From Micrasema longulum (lineage: Eukaryota; Arthropoda; Insecta; Trichoptera; Brachycentridae), in assembly GCA_022494885.1 (NCBI GenBank), contig JAGVSM010001313.1:1-64000 (forward strand): a DNA stretch of 64,000 nucleotides, written 5' to 3'. Below are positions 62,306-64,000 of this stretch, in pieces. Both the position numbers and the translations under genes were made by a program. The first letter of the stretch is position 1, and each line of letters begins with the position of its first letter. The notes under the pieces were generated by a model that had not been told where the DNA came from, did not search any database, and saw only the letters and a list, made by a program, of their open reading frames with translations.

Positions 62306-64000
62306 AAGTTATATGTTTCGATGAATGACTTTTTTTTATAAGGCTTATTTTTTTAAAGTATTATTTTTTTTTGTAACTTCTTGTACATAATTTAATAAAT
62401 ACGAGTAGCAATATTTATATATAAATTAATTAAAATTAATGATAGTAAAAGGAATCGATCAAATAATTGTTATTTTCTATGGAATTCTTTACATACTAAT
62501 GTAATCGGCCCTCTGGGTCACGTTTTTACGAGCCTCAGTGGATCGAGCCGTCTGGCTTTAATTAATTAGGATTTCAGGTATTTTGAAATATCGCCCCTTT
62601 GGGACTCACAATTAACTTTTTGCTGTTTGGAGCAATCTAAATTTTTTTTAATTGTCACTCAGAATAATGCTACTAAAACCACACAAAAATTACATATATT
62701 AATAATATATTAAATAACTTCGGAAAAAGCTCGGTTAGTAAGCAATTACTATTGAATGGCCAAGAATCTGTAATTTAAAATAATTACAGTCAGCTATCGT
62801 CGACAGCTATTGCTTTTTTGAAATAATAATCTTACTTTTGGCCACTATTACAAATATGTTAGGAATTTATTTAATTCTTATTATCCAACGGGTGATTATT
62901 TTCAACTAGGCGATTAGTGAATTTTGTCATCACATGCTAAGGATTTATTTGAATGACATTATCAGACTGAAAAGTTTCAGATAGAGCGAATTTCAAGAAC
63001 CTACTTATCCATATAACATGTTAATAAGTTAGTCGACTAATTTTGCTCAGAAGTTTTTCTTAAAATTAAATCAAATATAAACCAATATTATCGTTTTATA
63101 ATGTCAAAAAATAGGTTTTATTTGAATTTTAATTCCAATATGCTCTCTTTTGCACCTTTGTTGATTGATCTAGGGGACATTCATTATACCATTTAACCCT
63201 ACAAAGTGATCAATCAGTATTTTATATTATTATATTAGTTTGTCAATCAAGAGCTGATAGCTCATTACATTAGCGCTGGGTATCGCAGTCTCTGCGTTTT
63301 CATCCCTTAGAGAGATCGAATCAATCAACTTAATGGGCAAACTATTCACATATTAGCACACTCGAGTGCTCCGGTTAAGTCTTTATACGTTGTCCTTACT
63401 CCGTATTACTAAGCCTAATGATACATCTCTCACGTTACATAAGTTTCGACCCTCCCAAACTTGAATAACTTTGCAATTAAAATAAATATTCTGTTTATAA
63501 AAGCCAGTAAGAAAATACTCATTAAAATACGAGACAGAAAAATGAGTAAAAGAATGAACATTTTTATGAAACTAAAAATTAACTAAATTATTTTTTATTG
63601 TGACGTTCAAGTTAGTTATTTTGTAGCACCAAAAATAATTTTGTTTATTGTATGGCAATACTTTTTTATGAAATTTTTCATGCGTAATTGGCAGAGGAAA
63701 AAAAATTCCCATAAAACTTCTTTGTTTCAAAAAATCTATTGATCTTTTTAAGTATTTCTTTCATTTTCAGTGCTACAGAACTCCGTTTATTCGGTATATT
63801 TGTGCAAATTCTTCAAAATAAGGCGATGAGGATTGTAATCAAAAGAAATATATTATATTCTAATGTAGAAAGAATGCATGAAGAAGTTGTCTTTCTCATA
63901 AAATAACATATATAATATAATATAAAATTTTATCAAATTTAACCAACAGTGTCATACATTTAAAACTAGGAATAAAAAAAAAAATTAAAAACACATTCCA
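62306..64000. other. No gene recognised
   Basis: AT-rich except 62500-62630 and 63260-63440, which are mildly less so. No repeat family or coding similarity was seen in this last stretch. Confidence 0.5.

Overview
This is AT-rich eukaryotic DNA, most likely an insect or another arthropod. The support is mariner and Tc1-type transposase relics, tRNA-derived SINEs, many 5'-truncated non-LTR retrotransposons of the kinds common in insect genomes, and Helitron-like termini ending CTAG|T. There are no operons, ribosome binding sites or other bacterial signals. I recognise no complete host gene. Nearly all protein similarity comes from dead transposable elements, so the window is intergenic or lies inside a large intron.

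Layout. 0-9 kb: sparse repeats, a possible Cys-rich first exon (4318), a possible 3' exon (5499), a SINE split by an insertion (6473) and two LINE 3' halves in tandem (7.7-9.2 kb). 9.6-20 kb: two inverted-repeat MITE candidates (9.6 and 14.0 kb), a 155-bp-arm foldback (10.5 kb), LINE 3' ends (11.5 and 17.4 kb), the longest open frame (15.4-15.9 kb, unassigned) and a Tc1/mariner-type pseudogene (18.5-19.1 kb). 20-25 kb is mostly unique sequence with a promoter-like patch at 23.2 kb. 25-36 kb: LINE relics, one with a 13-bp target-site duplication, foldback elements, full-length SINEs and two mariner pseudogenes. 36-49 kb: dense LINE remains, a candidate non-TE exon (37.3 kb), a nest of foldback copies (41.1-42.2 kb) and a 1.3-kb decayed reverse transcriptase (43.2-44.5 kb). 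49-64 kb: SINEs, foldbacks, Helitron-like ends, three further LINE coding relics and a quiet last 1.7 kb.

The dominant pattern is a superfamily of non-coding foldback elements, called FB-A and FB-B here. Around 20 copies or fragments share an inverted arm built on ACAGAGATG, the imperfect palindrome ACAGGGCTTATGACCTGT and the perfect palindrome AAGTGGCCACTT, while everything outside the arm differs. Two copies are near-perfect long hairpins: 155-bp arms at 10529-10885 and 82-bp arms at 41521-41706. No autonomous partner was seen. Identifications rest on translation and comparison by eye; no database search was run. Family names FB-A, FB-B, C, SINE-A, SINE-B and SINE-C are local labels.
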